Part shown: positions 7,063-14,676 of the stretch, one piece after another
How positions within the stretch are numbered: the stretch's first letter is position 1
Layout: every line of letters starts with the position of its first letter
From: Thermoanaerobaculia bacterium
GTDB taxonomy: Bacteria > Acidobacteriota > Thermoanaerobaculia > UBA5066 > DATFVB01
NCBI GenBank assembly: GCA_035260525.1
Contig: DATFVB010000096.1
Coordinates: forward strand, 1 to 40,891
Length of the DNA: 40,891 nucleotides
Direction: 5' to 3'
Translations under genes and position numbers: made by a program
Notes under the pieces: model-generated
What the model saw: the letters and a program-made list of their open reading frames with translations, nothing else
Databases searched by the model: none
Told to the model about the DNA's origin: nothing

Positions 7063-8748
7063 ATGGCCTTCCCGAAAAGGCAGTTCCTGTGGCCGATGGC
7101 GGCGCTCTGCCTCGCCTGGGCCGCCGCCCAGCTCTCGCTCGCGTGGAACGACGCGCCGGTCGTGGACGAGCCGATCCATCTCTTCGACGGCTCGCTCGCC
7201 GTCGATCTCGGGGACCCGACCGCGAATCCCGAGCACCCGCCGCTCGTGAAGGTCCTCGCCTCGGCCGCGGCCCGGCCCTGGCGCTCCCGCGCGTCGGCGG
7301 TCGCGCCGGGAACGGACCCTCGCGCCTCCGCTCCGGCGCTCCTCGTCCGCCCGACCGAGACCGCCCGCGTCCGGATCTTCGCGGCTCGGCTGCCGCCGAT
7401 CGCGATCGGGCTCGCGGCGATCGTCGTGTGCGGCGTCTGGGGAGCGTCGATCGGCGGCGCGGCGGGGGGCCTCGCGGCGGCCGCGATGCTCGCCTCCTCG
7501 ACGCTTTTCGGCGCCCACGCGCATTTCGTGACGACGGACGCGCCGGTCGCCGCGCTCGTCTTCTGCGGCGCGTTCTGTCTCGACGCTCCGGGAGACCGCT
7601 TCTCGCGCCGGCGGATCGCCGCCGCCGGGCTCGTTCTCGGCGCGGCGCTCGCCGCGAAATATTCGGCGGTATTTCTCGTCCCGGTCCTCCTCGCCGCGTC
7701 GTTTGTCCGGAAGCCGTCCCGCGCCCGACTCGTGTCGCATCTCGGGATCGTCCTCGCCGCGGCGATCGCGCTCGCGGCGATCACCGGATGGGCGTCCCGG
7801 CGGGCGACCGCCGCCGAGGTCCGCGGCGAGATCGCGAACGCCCGGACCGGCGCCACGACGAACCGTCTCGACGCCGCCGGGATGTCGGCGGTCCTCGCGA
7901 TCGGCGATCGGATCGCGCCGGCGAGCCCGGGGCTCGCGCGCTACTGCCTGGGGACCGCTCTCGTGGCGTCGCCCGCGTTCCGGCGCGGCGCGTATCCGGC
8001 CTTCTTCCACGGGCGGATCACGACGACGGGAGCGCCGGGATACTTCCCCGCCTGCGTCGCGTTCAAGTTCGGATCGATCGCGCTCATCGCCGGAATCGCC
8101 GGGCTCGTGTTCGCCGCGCGCCGCCTCCCCCTCTTCGCCGTGCTTGTCCCGCTCCTCTATTTCGCGGCGGCGCTCCCGGCGCATTACCTCCTCGGCGCTC
8201 GTTACCTCCTGCCGATCTATCCGTTCCTCTGCCTCTGGGCCGCGCCGCTCGGGCGGGTCGCTCCGAGGGCAATCCTCGCGGCGGGAGCGCTGTCGCTCGC
8301 GGGCGCGGCGTGGGCCTATCCGCACTGGATCGCCGATTCCTCGGCCATCGGCCGCGCGATCGGACCGATCGAAGATTGGTTCGCGGATTCCAATCTCGAC
8401 TGGGGACAGGACCTCGGGCGGCTCGCGGCGCGGGCCGCCGCGCGCGGAGAGCCCGTGTCGATCGTCAGCGGCTCCGAGTTCGGAGATCTCGGCGTTCTGT
8501 ATCCGGCGCTCCGGTTCCCCGATCTCGGGCGTCCGCTCCCGGCGGGACTCTACTCGGCCGTTCGCTGGCTTGCGTTCCTTCGCGCGGCGGCCGAGCCGGA
8601 GGGGATCGCCGCTTATCCGCCCGAGCTGCGGCCTGTCGTCCTCCAGCTTCGCGCGGACTACGATCTTCTCGATCGGGGAGCGCCGATTCCGGACCTTTCG
8701 ACCCCCTCGATGCGCGGATCGCGGCTGCCGCCGGAAGCGGCGCCGTGA
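7063..8748 (+). CDS. GT-C-type membrane glycosyltransferase-like protein (GT39/ArnT-like)
   Basis: A 561-residue polytopic membrane protein and first gene of a four-gene operon. The first helix is followed by a periplasmic loop with VVDEPIHLFDGS, the acidic pair typical of GT-C active sites, and NPEHPPLVK, the HPPL motif common in GT39/PMT-related proteins. About ten to eleven further hydrophobic segments follow, alternating with basic cytoplasmic turns. A later loop has DSNLDWGQDLGRLA, which recurs in many bacterial dolichyl-phosphate-mannose-type transferases. The predicted reaction is transfer of a sugar from a polyprenyl-phosphate carrier to a periplasmic acceptor; donor and acceptor are unknown. 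It overlaps the next gene by 4 bp (GTGA). Confidence 0.85.
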   Translation: MAFPKRQFLWPMAALCLAWAAAQLSLAWNDAPVVDEPIHLFDGSLAVDLGDPTANPEHPPLVKVLASAAARPWRSRASAVAPGTDPRASAPALLVRPTETARVRIFAARLPPIAIGLAAIVVCGVWGASIGGAAGGLAAAAMLASSTLFGAHAHFVTTDAPVAALVFCGAFCLDAPGDRFSRRRIAAAGLVLGAALAAKYSAVFLVPVLLAASFVRKPSRARLVSHLGIVLAAAIALAAITGWASRRATAAEVRGEIANARTGATTNRLDAAGMSAVLAIGDRIAPASPGLARYCLGTALVASPAFRRGAYPAFFHGRITTTGAPGYFPACVAFKFGSIALIAGIAGLVFAARRLPLFAVLVPLLYFAAALPAHYLLGARYLLPIYPFLCLWAAPLGRVAPRAILAAGALSLAGAAWAYPHWIADSSAIGRAIGPIEDWFADSNLDWGQDLGRLAARAAARGEPVSIVSGSEFGDLGVLYPALRFPDLGRPLPAGLYSAVRWLAFLRAAAEPEGIAAYPPELRPVVLQLRADYDLLDRGAPIPDLSTPSMRGSRLPPEAAP

Positions 8749-9104
8749 GAGGCGGCGGGCGCCGTTTCGCAGTCCTCGCGCTCTCGATCGCGGCCCTCTT
8801 CGCGGCCGAGCTCGCCACACTCGACTTCCGGGACGTCGGTGCGAGGATTCGCATGGCGCTCGGCCCGCACGACCTCGCCCGCGATCGCATCCAGGGCACG
8901 GATTTTCTCTTCGACCGGGGGTACGGGGCGTTTCTCGACCGCCTGGCGCGGACGACCCCAGCCGGGAAGCCCGTCCGGCTCTGCGCGCCGCGCACCAACG
9001 AGCTCTACGACTACGCGGCGGCCTACGTCCTCGCTCCGCGGCCGGTGACCCGGGACGCCGGCGGAGACTTCGGCTACCGCTGCGCGGAAAGCCCGGGCCG
9101 ATGA
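8745..9104 (+). CDS. Small membrane-anchored companion of the GT-C operon
   Basis: A 119-residue protein starting at a GTG inside the GTGA overlap with the previous gene. A short basic N-terminus (MRGGGRR) and one hydrophobic helix (about residues 8-24) are followed by a soluble region of roughly 90 residues. That region contains YGAFLDRLARTTPAG, a strand-like PVRLCAPRTNELYDYAAAYVLAPRPVT and a C-terminal FGYRCAES. Its predicted topology places this domain in the periplasm, which fits an accessory subunit or substrate-presenting factor for the GT-C proteins. The YAAAYVLAPRPV end resembles segments I associate with GT-C clusters, but I cannot name a family. It overlaps the next gene by ATGA. 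Confidence 0.75.
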   Translation: MRGGGRRFAVLALSIAALFAAELATLDFRDVGARIRMALGPHDLARDRIQGTDFLFDRGYGAFLDRLARTTPAGKPVRLCAPRTNELYDYAAAYVLAPRPVTRDAGGDFGYRCAESPGR

Positions 9105-10396
9105 ACCTCGCGACGGCCGCCGCCGCTCTCGGCGTCATCGCGCTCACGACCGCCGCGGGCTACCTCGTCGTCCGGTTCTCCGGCCCCGAGCTCGCCGCCG
9201 GAGAGACTCTCGGATGGAGCTGGGGCGCGGGGATGCTGCTCCTCGTCGGAGCGTACGCGGCGTTGATCGCCGTCGGCGCGCGGCCCGGGCCGAAGAAGCT
9301 CGGCGGTCTCCTGGCGATCGCGTCGATCGGAGCGTTTCTTCGCCGCTCTCCGCGCCGGCGGGGCGCCGGGAATCGAGACGCGCTCGCGCGGCTTTTCGCG
9401 GCGATCGCGCTCGCCGGATGCGTCGCTTACCTGCTGCAGGCGGTCGCGGAGCCTCTCTGGAGCACCGACTTCCTCGCGATCTGGGGTCTGAAGGGAAAGA
9501 CGATCTATTTCACGGGCGCGATCCCGGGCCGGCTCTTCCACGATCCCGCGACCGTGTGGTCCCATCCCGAGTACCCGCTCTTCGTGCCGCTGGCCATGGC
9601 GGCGTTCTCCGCCGCGGCCGGCTCGTGGAACGACGAGACGCTCGGGCTCCTGTATGCCGCATGGCAGATCGCGACGGTGCTCGTCATCGCCGGATATTGC
9701 CGCCGGCGCGGCTGTGCCCGCGCCGGCCTCGCGACCGCCGCCCTCGTCGCATGGTTTCACCCCCTCTATCGCGGCTACGGCGCCGGGCTCGCCGACGTTC
9801 CCTTCGCGTTTGCCGCCGTCCTCCTCTGCGCCGCCGCCGCCGACCGCAATCCCGGACGGGCGGCGGTCGCCGCGCTTCTCCTCGTGGCCACGAAGCAGGA
9901 GGGAACCCTCTTCGCGATCCTCGCGGCGCTCCTGCTCCTCGCCGGCTCCGCCGCCGACCGAGGCGCCCGGCGCGCCACGGCCGCCGTCGTCGCGGGCGCT
10001 GCCGCGGCGCACTTGCTCCTGCTGCGCGCGCTTCGCGGCCCTCTGTCCGATCGCGACTTCACGTTCGCGCCGCTGGCGCACGCGGCCGACCTCGCGGCGC
10101 GCTTCGCGCGCCTGTTCCCGGCGCTCGCCGGGAGCCTGACGATTCCGCTCCTTGCGGGCATCGCCGCCTCGGCGGCGGTCTTCTTCGCCGGCCGCCGCTC
10201 GCGCGAGGATCTCCTCCTCGCCGCTCTCGGGCTCCAGGTCTCGGCGTACCTCGGGGCGTGCGTCCTTTCCGCCTACGACCCGGTCTGGCAACTCCAGGGC
10301 TTCTTCCGGACGTCGGGAGCGCTCGCGCCTGCCGCCGCGCTCCTCCTCGCCTCGCGGGTCGCCGCGCCATCGACGCCGGCTCCCGTTTCCTCGTGA
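9101..10396 (+). CDS. Polytopic GT-C-like membrane protein
   Basis: A 431-residue integral membrane protein with about ten hydrophobic segments. A large loop has STDFLAIWGLKGKTIYF and then WSHPEYPLFVPL, the D...W.lK and YPL pattern found in bacterial GT-C membrane proteins. Further loops carry YRGYGAGLADVPFAF and ATKQEGTLF; an acidic residue followed by a K-x-E-G motif is common in this group. The start ATG lies in an ATGA overlap with the previous gene, and the end overlaps the next gene by GTGA, so it is almost certainly cotranslated. It is shorter than the first gene of the operon and is a different subfamily, so it may use a different donor or build a different linkage. Confidence 0.82.
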   Translation: MNLATAAAALGVIALTTAAGYLVVRFSGPELAAGETLGWSWGAGMLLLVGAYAALIAVGARPGPKKLGGLLAIASIGAFLRRSPRRRGAGNRDALARLFAAIALAGCVAYLLQAVAEPLWSTDFLAIWGLKGKTIYFTGAIPGRLFHDPATVWSHPEYPLFVPLAMAAFSAAAGSWNDETLGLLYAAWQIATVLVIAGYCRRRGCARAGLATAALVAWFHPLYRGYGAGLADVPFAFAAVLLCAAAADRNPGRAAVAALLLVATKQEGTLFAILAALLLLAGSAADRGARRATAAVVAGAAAAHLLLLRALRGPLSDRDFTFAPLAHAADLAARFARLFPALAGSLTIPLLAGIAASAAVFFAGRRSREDLLLAALGLQVSAYLGACVLSAYDPVWQLQGFFRTSGALAPAAALLLASRVAAPSTPAPVSS

Positions 10397-12138
10397 CGGC
10401 CGCTCCGATTCCCGCGGCCAACCGCCGGTTGCCGGGAGCCATCGCCGTCCTTCTGCTCGCGGCCGCCGCGGGGCTGCTGGTCGCTTCCGCTTCGCAGGCG
10501 CCCGTGAGCGGCGGTTTCGGCGATCGCGACCTGCAGATTCTTCGTCAGTGGATCGCGTCCGGGCGCCTGGCCCCCCTCCCGCATGCTTCCGATCACCTTC
10601 TCAAGCCGGGCTACCTCGCTTATCTCCGGATCGTTCTCGGCGCGAGAGAGCCGTTCCCGATCCGCCGGCTGCTGCTGACGAACGCGATCCTCCTCGCCTG
10701 CGGTTTCGCCATGGTCGTCGCCGCGCTGTGGAGGAGCGGCCGGCAGAAGCCGGCGTTGATCGCCGCGCTCGTCTTTCTGGCCTACACCCCGCTTCGCGAC
10801 GCGAACGACTACGTCCTCAGCGAACCCGTGGCCGCATTCGGATTGCTCGTCTGCCTCGCCATCCTGATCGTCGGTGAGGTCCACCCGCGAGCGCTCCTCC
10901 TCCTGGGCATTCCGATCGCGTTGACGACCCTCGTGCGCCCGAACACGGGGGAAATCGCCCTCGTTCTGTCGCTCCTCGTCGTCGCCTCCTCCGGACGCCG
11001 CCGCGGCGTTCATCTCGTCTGGATCGTGCTCGTCTCCGTCTCGGCATGCGCGGCGGTCGTCTTTCTGGGCGCCCGAAATGGGATCGACGTCAACCCGCTC
11101 GGCGTGCGCGCGACGAACGTCTTTCTCTGGGGAGCGGCGGATTACTACTGGGAAGCGGACGTCGGACCATGGCCGGAAGCTCCCACGATGGCGGAGCAGC
11201 GGCGCCTCGAAGCCCGCAACGCGCGCGGCATCTGGGGCGCGAAGCTTCGCCGTTGGTCCGGTGACGACCGCCGGGCGCTCGCATGGAAGCTGGGCCATGC
11301 GTATCTCTCCTGCGAGCAGCTTCCGCCGCGTTGGCAACACTCCGCCTACCGGCGATACGACGGGCTTCTTCGGCGATGGTGGTGGCTCATCGCGCTCGTG
11401 TGCGCGGCCCTCGCCGCGGGAGTCGCCGTCGGAGGGGTCGGACCGTGGCGTTTTGCCCCCGCCCTTCTCGTCGCCGCCATCGTCGCCCAGGGTCTCTTCG
11501 TCGGCGCCGACCCACGCTTCGCGTTGCCGTTCATGCCGGGCCTCCTGCTGACGCTCGTCCTCGCGATCCCTTCCGGGCGGCTCTCCGCGCGATGCGCGGG
11601 AGCGCAGGCCCTCGTTCTCGTCGTCGGCCTCGGTCTGATCGCCGCCGTCCCCGACGCGGCCAATTCGGATTTCGCCGTCGTCAGGGAATCCCGCACGGTG
11701 TCGTTGGCGGTGGGACCGCGTCCCTTCCGAGGAACGTCATCCGCCGTGACGCTGCACGTCCGAATCCTCGAGCCCGCCCAGACGTTCGAACGGGGGATCA
11801 CCATCACGGCCAATGGTCGGACGGTCGCCCGTTACGATGCGGACCCCTCCCGGCCGGAGCCGCCCTATCTGACGGCGGTCGTCGCCGGAAGGCTTCTCAC
11901 GGAGGCTCGTCGTTCCGGGCTGAACGTCCGGATCCGGCCGGTCGACGGTCCGCCGGAACGGTTCCTGTACTTCCCCGTCGTTCCGCCGCCCTGGGCGGCT
12001 CCGGCGGCGATCGACGGAAGCCGCGCGTTCGAATCCGGGTACGGAGGTCTCACTCGCGGCGGCATCCCGTTCTGGATTCACTCCGGCGTGGACGCGCCTC
12101 TGCCGGCCGAAATCACGACCACGCGAGCGAGCCGCTGA
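10393..12138 (+). CDS. Membrane protein with C-terminal beta domain, GT-C-like
   Basis: A 581-residue protein starting at a GTG inside a GTGA overlap. The N-terminal two thirds are about eleven membrane helices. Loop motifs include GGFGDRDLQILRQW, HLLKPGYLAYLR, VLSEPVAAFGLL and TTLVRPNTGEI. The last 140 residues or so are predicted extracytoplasmic and beta-rich (VTLHVRILEPAQTF through FLYFPVVPPPWAAP), similar to a carbohydrate-binding or jelly-roll domain. The convergent gene at 12335-14005 has the same order of motifs (HAVKPGYVFFL, AVMSEALATAG, FLVRPNEGG, FPVVPRPWGAP), so the two are paralogues. Glycosyltransferase function is inferred from architecture and the operon; I do not recognise a named family. 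Confidence 0.82.
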   Translation: MTAAPIPAANRRLPGAIAVLLLAAAAGLLVASASQAPVSGGFGDRDLQILRQWIASGRLAPLPHASDHLLKPGYLAYLRIVLGAREPFPIRRLLLTNAILLACGFAMVVAALWRSGRQKPALIAALVFLAYTPLRDANDYVLSEPVAAFGLLVCLAILIVGEVHPRALLLLGIPIALTTLVRPNTGEIALVLSLLVVASSGRRRGVHLVWIVLVSVSACAAVVFLGARNGIDVNPLGVRATNVFLWGAADYYWEADVGPWPEAPTMAEQRRLEARNARGIWGAKLRRWSGDDRRALAWKLGHAYLSCEQLPPRWQHSAYRRYDGLLRRWWWLIALVCAALAAGVAVGGVGPWRFAPALLVAAIVAQGLFVGADPRFALPFMPGLLLTLVLAIPSGRLSARCAGAQALVLVVGLGLIAAVPDAANSDFAVVRESRTVSLAVGPRPFRGTSSAVTLHVRILEPAQTFERGITITANGRTVARYDADPSRPEPPYLTAVVAGRLLTEARRSGLNVRIRPVDGPPERFLYFPVVPPPWAAPAAIDGSRAFESGYGGLTRGGIPFWIHSGVDAPLPAEITTTRASR

Positions 12139-12255
12139 CGCGGCTCGCGCCATGGATCCGCCTTCGCCGAGGCTTCGGCGCGACAGGTCGCCGCGCCCGC
12201 CTGCCTCGATGCGGAGAGAAGCTCACTCAGTTCAAAACCGCCCGAAAGCGCGGCG

Positions 12256-12330
12256 AGGCGCGAACCCGGCGGGATGCGGGTTTCCGACCGGCCGTGAAGG
12301 CGTACCGAAAGCCGGATCGCCGCGCCAGCC
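12256..12330 (+). repeat. Structured intergenic repeat, family 2, copy 2
   Basis: This shorter relative of the block at 3560-3679 contains the perfect stem AACCCG-(GCGGGATG)-CGGGTT and ends five bases before the 3' end of the minus-strand gene at 12335. The remaining part of the spacer (12139-12255) holds only a small CGCCGA/TCGGCG hairpin and no gene. Confidence 0.4.
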
Positions 12331-12334
12331 TGCG

Positions 12335-14005
12335 TCACCACCAATCCAGCCCTCCGCTCACGACTCCCGACGTCGGCGACAGCACGCCGCTCCCTTCCCG
12401 CCGCGCCGGCGCGCCCCAGGGCCGCGGGACGACCGGAAAGGCGTAGAAGTTCGTCTCGTCGAACCCGCCGCCCGCGACGAAGCGCAGGTCGACCGGACCG
12501 CGGCGGTTTCGTTCGAGGAGATCGGCCGGAAGCGCAACGACGATGTCGGGCCGCTCCGGGTGGGGATTGCTGCGGCTCGAGAAAAGCGTCCGGCCGGTTT
12601 CGTCCTCGACGGAGAGCTCCGCCGAGGTCAGGCCGGTGAGCGACCCGATGCGGACGTGCAGCTCGCGGCGGCGGCGATCGAGGCCGTGGCGCGGAATCTC
12701 CTGGTGCACGACGACTCCGCCCTTCTCGATCTTCCCCCACTCCCGGTCGAGGATGCCGGGGCGAAGCGACACCGCCGCGGCCAGGATCGCCGCGGTCAGA
12801 AGCGGCGCGATGAATCTCCGGGACCCGGAAAGGACCGCGAAGAGCAGGAGCGGCGCGAGGAACGGCAGCCCATAGCGCGGAAGCGAGCCGACGAGAAGGC
12901 TCTGCGCGACGAGCATCGCCAGCAGCGCCGCGCCGAGCGCCCCGAAGGCCCGGGTCTCGGGGCGGCGGAAGGCGCACAGAATCCACGCGACGCAGAGGAG
13001 CACGACGAAGGGTCTCGCGACCTTCGCGGCTTCGTCGATCCTCCAGTACGCGCCCGACCAGCTCGCATCGTAGTAGTCCGTCCCGAGGAGCGCGTGGAAC
13101 GCCCGCCAGAGCCACTGGCGCCGCACCTCCGGCGTCGAGGGAGGCCACAGAGCGCTCCAGCGGACCGCGGCGAGCCGGAGCTCCTCTTTCGCGGTTGCCG
13201 CCGGAGTCGGGGCCGAGGGCCATTTCCCGACCGACGGAGGCCAGAGATAGTCGAGCGATCCCGTCAGGACGGCGCTCGAGACGCCCGAGCGCGCCGGCTC
13301 GCGCTCGTGCGCCCGCCGGGCGATCGCGACCGGCGCCCACAGCGCGAGGAACCCGGCGGCGAGCGCGCCGGCGACCGCCCGTCGGCGCGGCGCCATCCGG
13401 CGAAAACCGATGAGCGCGAGCACGGCGGCCGCGCCCCCCTCGTTGGGGCGCACCAGGAAGAGCGCGGCGATCGCGACGCCGGCGGCGAGCGCGCTCCGGA
13501 CCGACACGCGCCGGCCGAGCGCCGCCCACGCCGCGACCGCGAGGAAGCCGGCGGTCGCCAGGGCTTCGCTCATCACCGCGCTCGCGGAGTCGCGGAAGGA
13601 AAGCATCGCCACCGCGAGCGCGAAAAACGCCGCCCCGTGGCCGGCGCCGCGCCGGCGCGCGGCGAAGAGGGCGGCGCCGCCGATCGACGCGAGGAGGATG
13701 ACGGACTGGACGACCACCGATGCTCGCGCCGGATCCCGGAAGAGCGCGGTGCACACGGTCAGGAAGAAGACGTAGCCCGGCTTGACGGCGTGGCCCCAGC
13801 CGCCCGCGTCCCGGTAGGCCGCTCCCCCGAGGAACCCCAGGCGCTCGCGGGCGAGCGCGAGGTCGACCCGGCTGTCCGACCAGACGACGACCGGTCCGCG
13901 AAGCGCCGGCCAGAGGTAGAGGAACGAGCCGGCAGCGCCGAAAAGCAGGAGGGCGATCTTCGTCGCGGGCGCGGTACGGTACCGTACGGTTCCTTCAGGA
14001 GGCAC
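12335..14005 (-). CDS. Membrane protein with C-terminal beta domain, inverted paralogue of the gene at 10393
   Basis: A 556-residue polytopic protein on the opposite strand, tail to tail with its paralogue. The N-terminal loop has VVVWSDSRVDLALARERLG, with acidic residues placed like those of GT-C active sites. HAVKPGYVFFL, MSEALATAG, LVRPNEGG and VGKWPSAPTP follow in the same order as in the paralogue. After about eleven helices comes an extracytoplasmic beta-rich tail with ELHVRIGSL and YAFPVVPRPWGAP. The GTG start at 14005 has no SD but has TACCAT 8 nt upstream. A perfect 14-bp palindrome (13974-13987) covers codons 7-11, which would be unusual unless it is an operator or the true start is further in. 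The substrate is unknown. Confidence 0.82.
   Translation of the reverse strand: MPPEGTVRYRTAPATKIALLLFGAAGSFLYLWPALRGPVVVWSDSRVDLALARERLGFLGGAAYRDAGGWGHAVKPGYVFFLTVCTALFRDPARASVVVQSVILLASIGGAALFAARRRGAGHGAAFFALAVAMLSFRDSASAVMSEALATAGFLAVAAWAALGRRVSVRSALAAGVAIAALFLVRPNEGGAAAVLALIGFRRMAPRRRAVAGALAAGFLALWAPVAIARRAHEREPARSGVSSAVLTGSLDYLWPPSVGKWPSAPTPAATAKEELRLAAVRWSALWPPSTPEVRRQWLWRAFHALLGTDYYDASWSGAYWRIDEAAKVARPFVVLLCVAWILCAFRRPETRAFGALGAALLAMLVAQSLLVGSLPRYGLPFLAPLLLFAVLSGSRRFIAPLLTAAILAAAVSLRPGILDREWGKIEKGGVVVHQEIPRHGLDRRRRELHVRIGSLTGLTSAELSVEDETGRTLFSSRSNPHPERPDIVVALPADLLERNRRGPVDLRFVAGGGFDETNFYAFPVVPRPWGAPARREGSGVLSPTSGVVSGGLDWW
13974..13987. promoter_or_regulatory. Perfect 14-bp palindrome near the 5' end of the membrane-protein gene
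   Basis: GTACGGTACCGTAC is self-complementary and lies 18-31 bases inside the annotated GTG start on the minus strand. It could be an operator that acts on a promoter overlapping the start. Chance occurrence in coding DNA cannot be excluded. Confidence 0.3.
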
Positions 14006-14013
14006 TGGATCGG

Positions 14014-14019
14014 ATGGTA
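14014..14019 (-). promoter_or_regulatory. Putative leaderless -10 element
   Basis: On the minus strand TACCAT ends 8 nt before the GTG at 14005, matching the spacing seen at several other starts in this window. Confidence 0.3.
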
Positions 14020-14050
14020 CCGCGCGACGAGCCCCGCATCGCGGATCATG

Positions 14051-14117
14051 CGAGCGAGTTCAGCGGCGGCGATCTCCGATCGCCGTCCGCTGCAACGAGC
14101 CGCCGACTCTTCGACTC
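14051..14117 (+). repeat. Intergenic hairpin repeat, family 1, copy 2
   Basis: Homologous to 2701-2767. The core hairpin here is GGCGATC-TCC-GATCGCC, flanked by AGCGG/CCGCT. The loop and inner stem bases differ from copy 1 while the pairing is kept, so the structure rather than the exact sequence seems conserved. It lies between the membrane-protein gene and the DUF1328-type gene. Confidence 0.6.
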
Positions 14118-14139
14118 TCTTCCGATCCGCAGGGCCGGT

Positions 14140-14310
14140 TCAGATCCGCCGCGCGACGGAGACGCCGATCAGCAGGAACACCAGGAAGAGCACCAGGAAA
14201 AGAAAGGCGAAGATCTTGGCGATCGCAAACGATGCGCCGGCGATCGACGTGAAACCCAGGAGCGCGGCGACGATCCCGACGAGAAGGAAGACGATCGCGA
14301 GTCTCAACAT
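14140..14310 (-). CDS. DUF1328/YtjA-type small membrane protein
   Basis: A 56-residue protein starting MLRLAIVFLLVGIVAALLG, preceded by GGAGG with 5 nt spacing. It is two hydrophobic helices joined by a short turn (SIAGASFAIAKI), ending in VSVARRI, which matches the DUF1328 family of tiny inner-membrane proteins often linked to general or envelope stress. The reading frame is open further upstream, but the SD and the family length favour this start. It probably forms its own transcript. Confidence 0.88.
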   Translation of the reverse strand: MLRLAIVFLLVGIVAALLGFTSIAGASFAIAKIFAFLFLVLFLVFLLIGVSVARRI

Positions 14311-14456
14311 GAGGACCTCCGTTTTCGCCGGGAGGCCGATCTCCCCCCGGCCATGGCGCCAGAACGCCTCGCGTCCCGCTCCACCGTCGAAGTGCATTCG
14401 GAATGCCAGACTTCCGCCCCCGCTCACCGGGCACAGGGGTTGCTCCGCTGCGACCC

Positions 14457-14663
14457 ATGGCCGAGACTTGCCGCCGCTGCGGAGCGACCGGATCCCTCTA
14501 CCCGATCGGGAAAGAGCTCTACTGCCGGGGCTGTTTCGAGATGAGCTTTCGCGTGGTCTCGCGATATCGCCTCCTCGACCGGCGCGACGCGCGCCGGGAA
14601 CCGCGCGGCTATGGACGACGCTGGACCGACGACCTCACCGACCGTCCGCCATCCGACTCGTGA
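14457..14663 (+). CDS. Small zinc-ribbon protein, unknown function
   Basis: A 68-residue basic protein. MAETCRRCGATGSLYPIG is followed by ELYCRGCFE, giving two CxxC knuckles (Cys5/Cys8 and Cys23/Cys26) spaced as in a single zinc ribbon. The remainder is arginine-rich and probably disordered. The start at 14457 is chosen because the zinc site then lies near the N-terminus, as is usual; an ATG at 14403 would add 18 residues of non-coding appearance. No good SD is seen. The stop is 13 bp from the stop of the convergent dehydrogenase gene. It is plausible as a real gene but short. Confidence 0.5.
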   Translation: MAETCRRCGATGSLYPIGKELYCRGCFEMSFRVVSRYRLLDRRDARREPRGYGRRWTDDLTDRPPSDS

Positions 14664-14676
14664 GGGGGCGTTCGAC

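Noticed and set aside
7030-9147. A long minus-strand frame opposite the first GT-C gene
   Set aside because: Very Arg/Glu-rich, no motif, and opposite a well-supported membrane protein.
9214-10392. An upstream extension of the fourth GT-C operon gene that would make a protein of nearly 1000 residues
   Set aside because: The extension overlaps the third gene in another frame and is Arg/Pro-rich; the GTG at 10393 in the GTGA overlap is the natural start.
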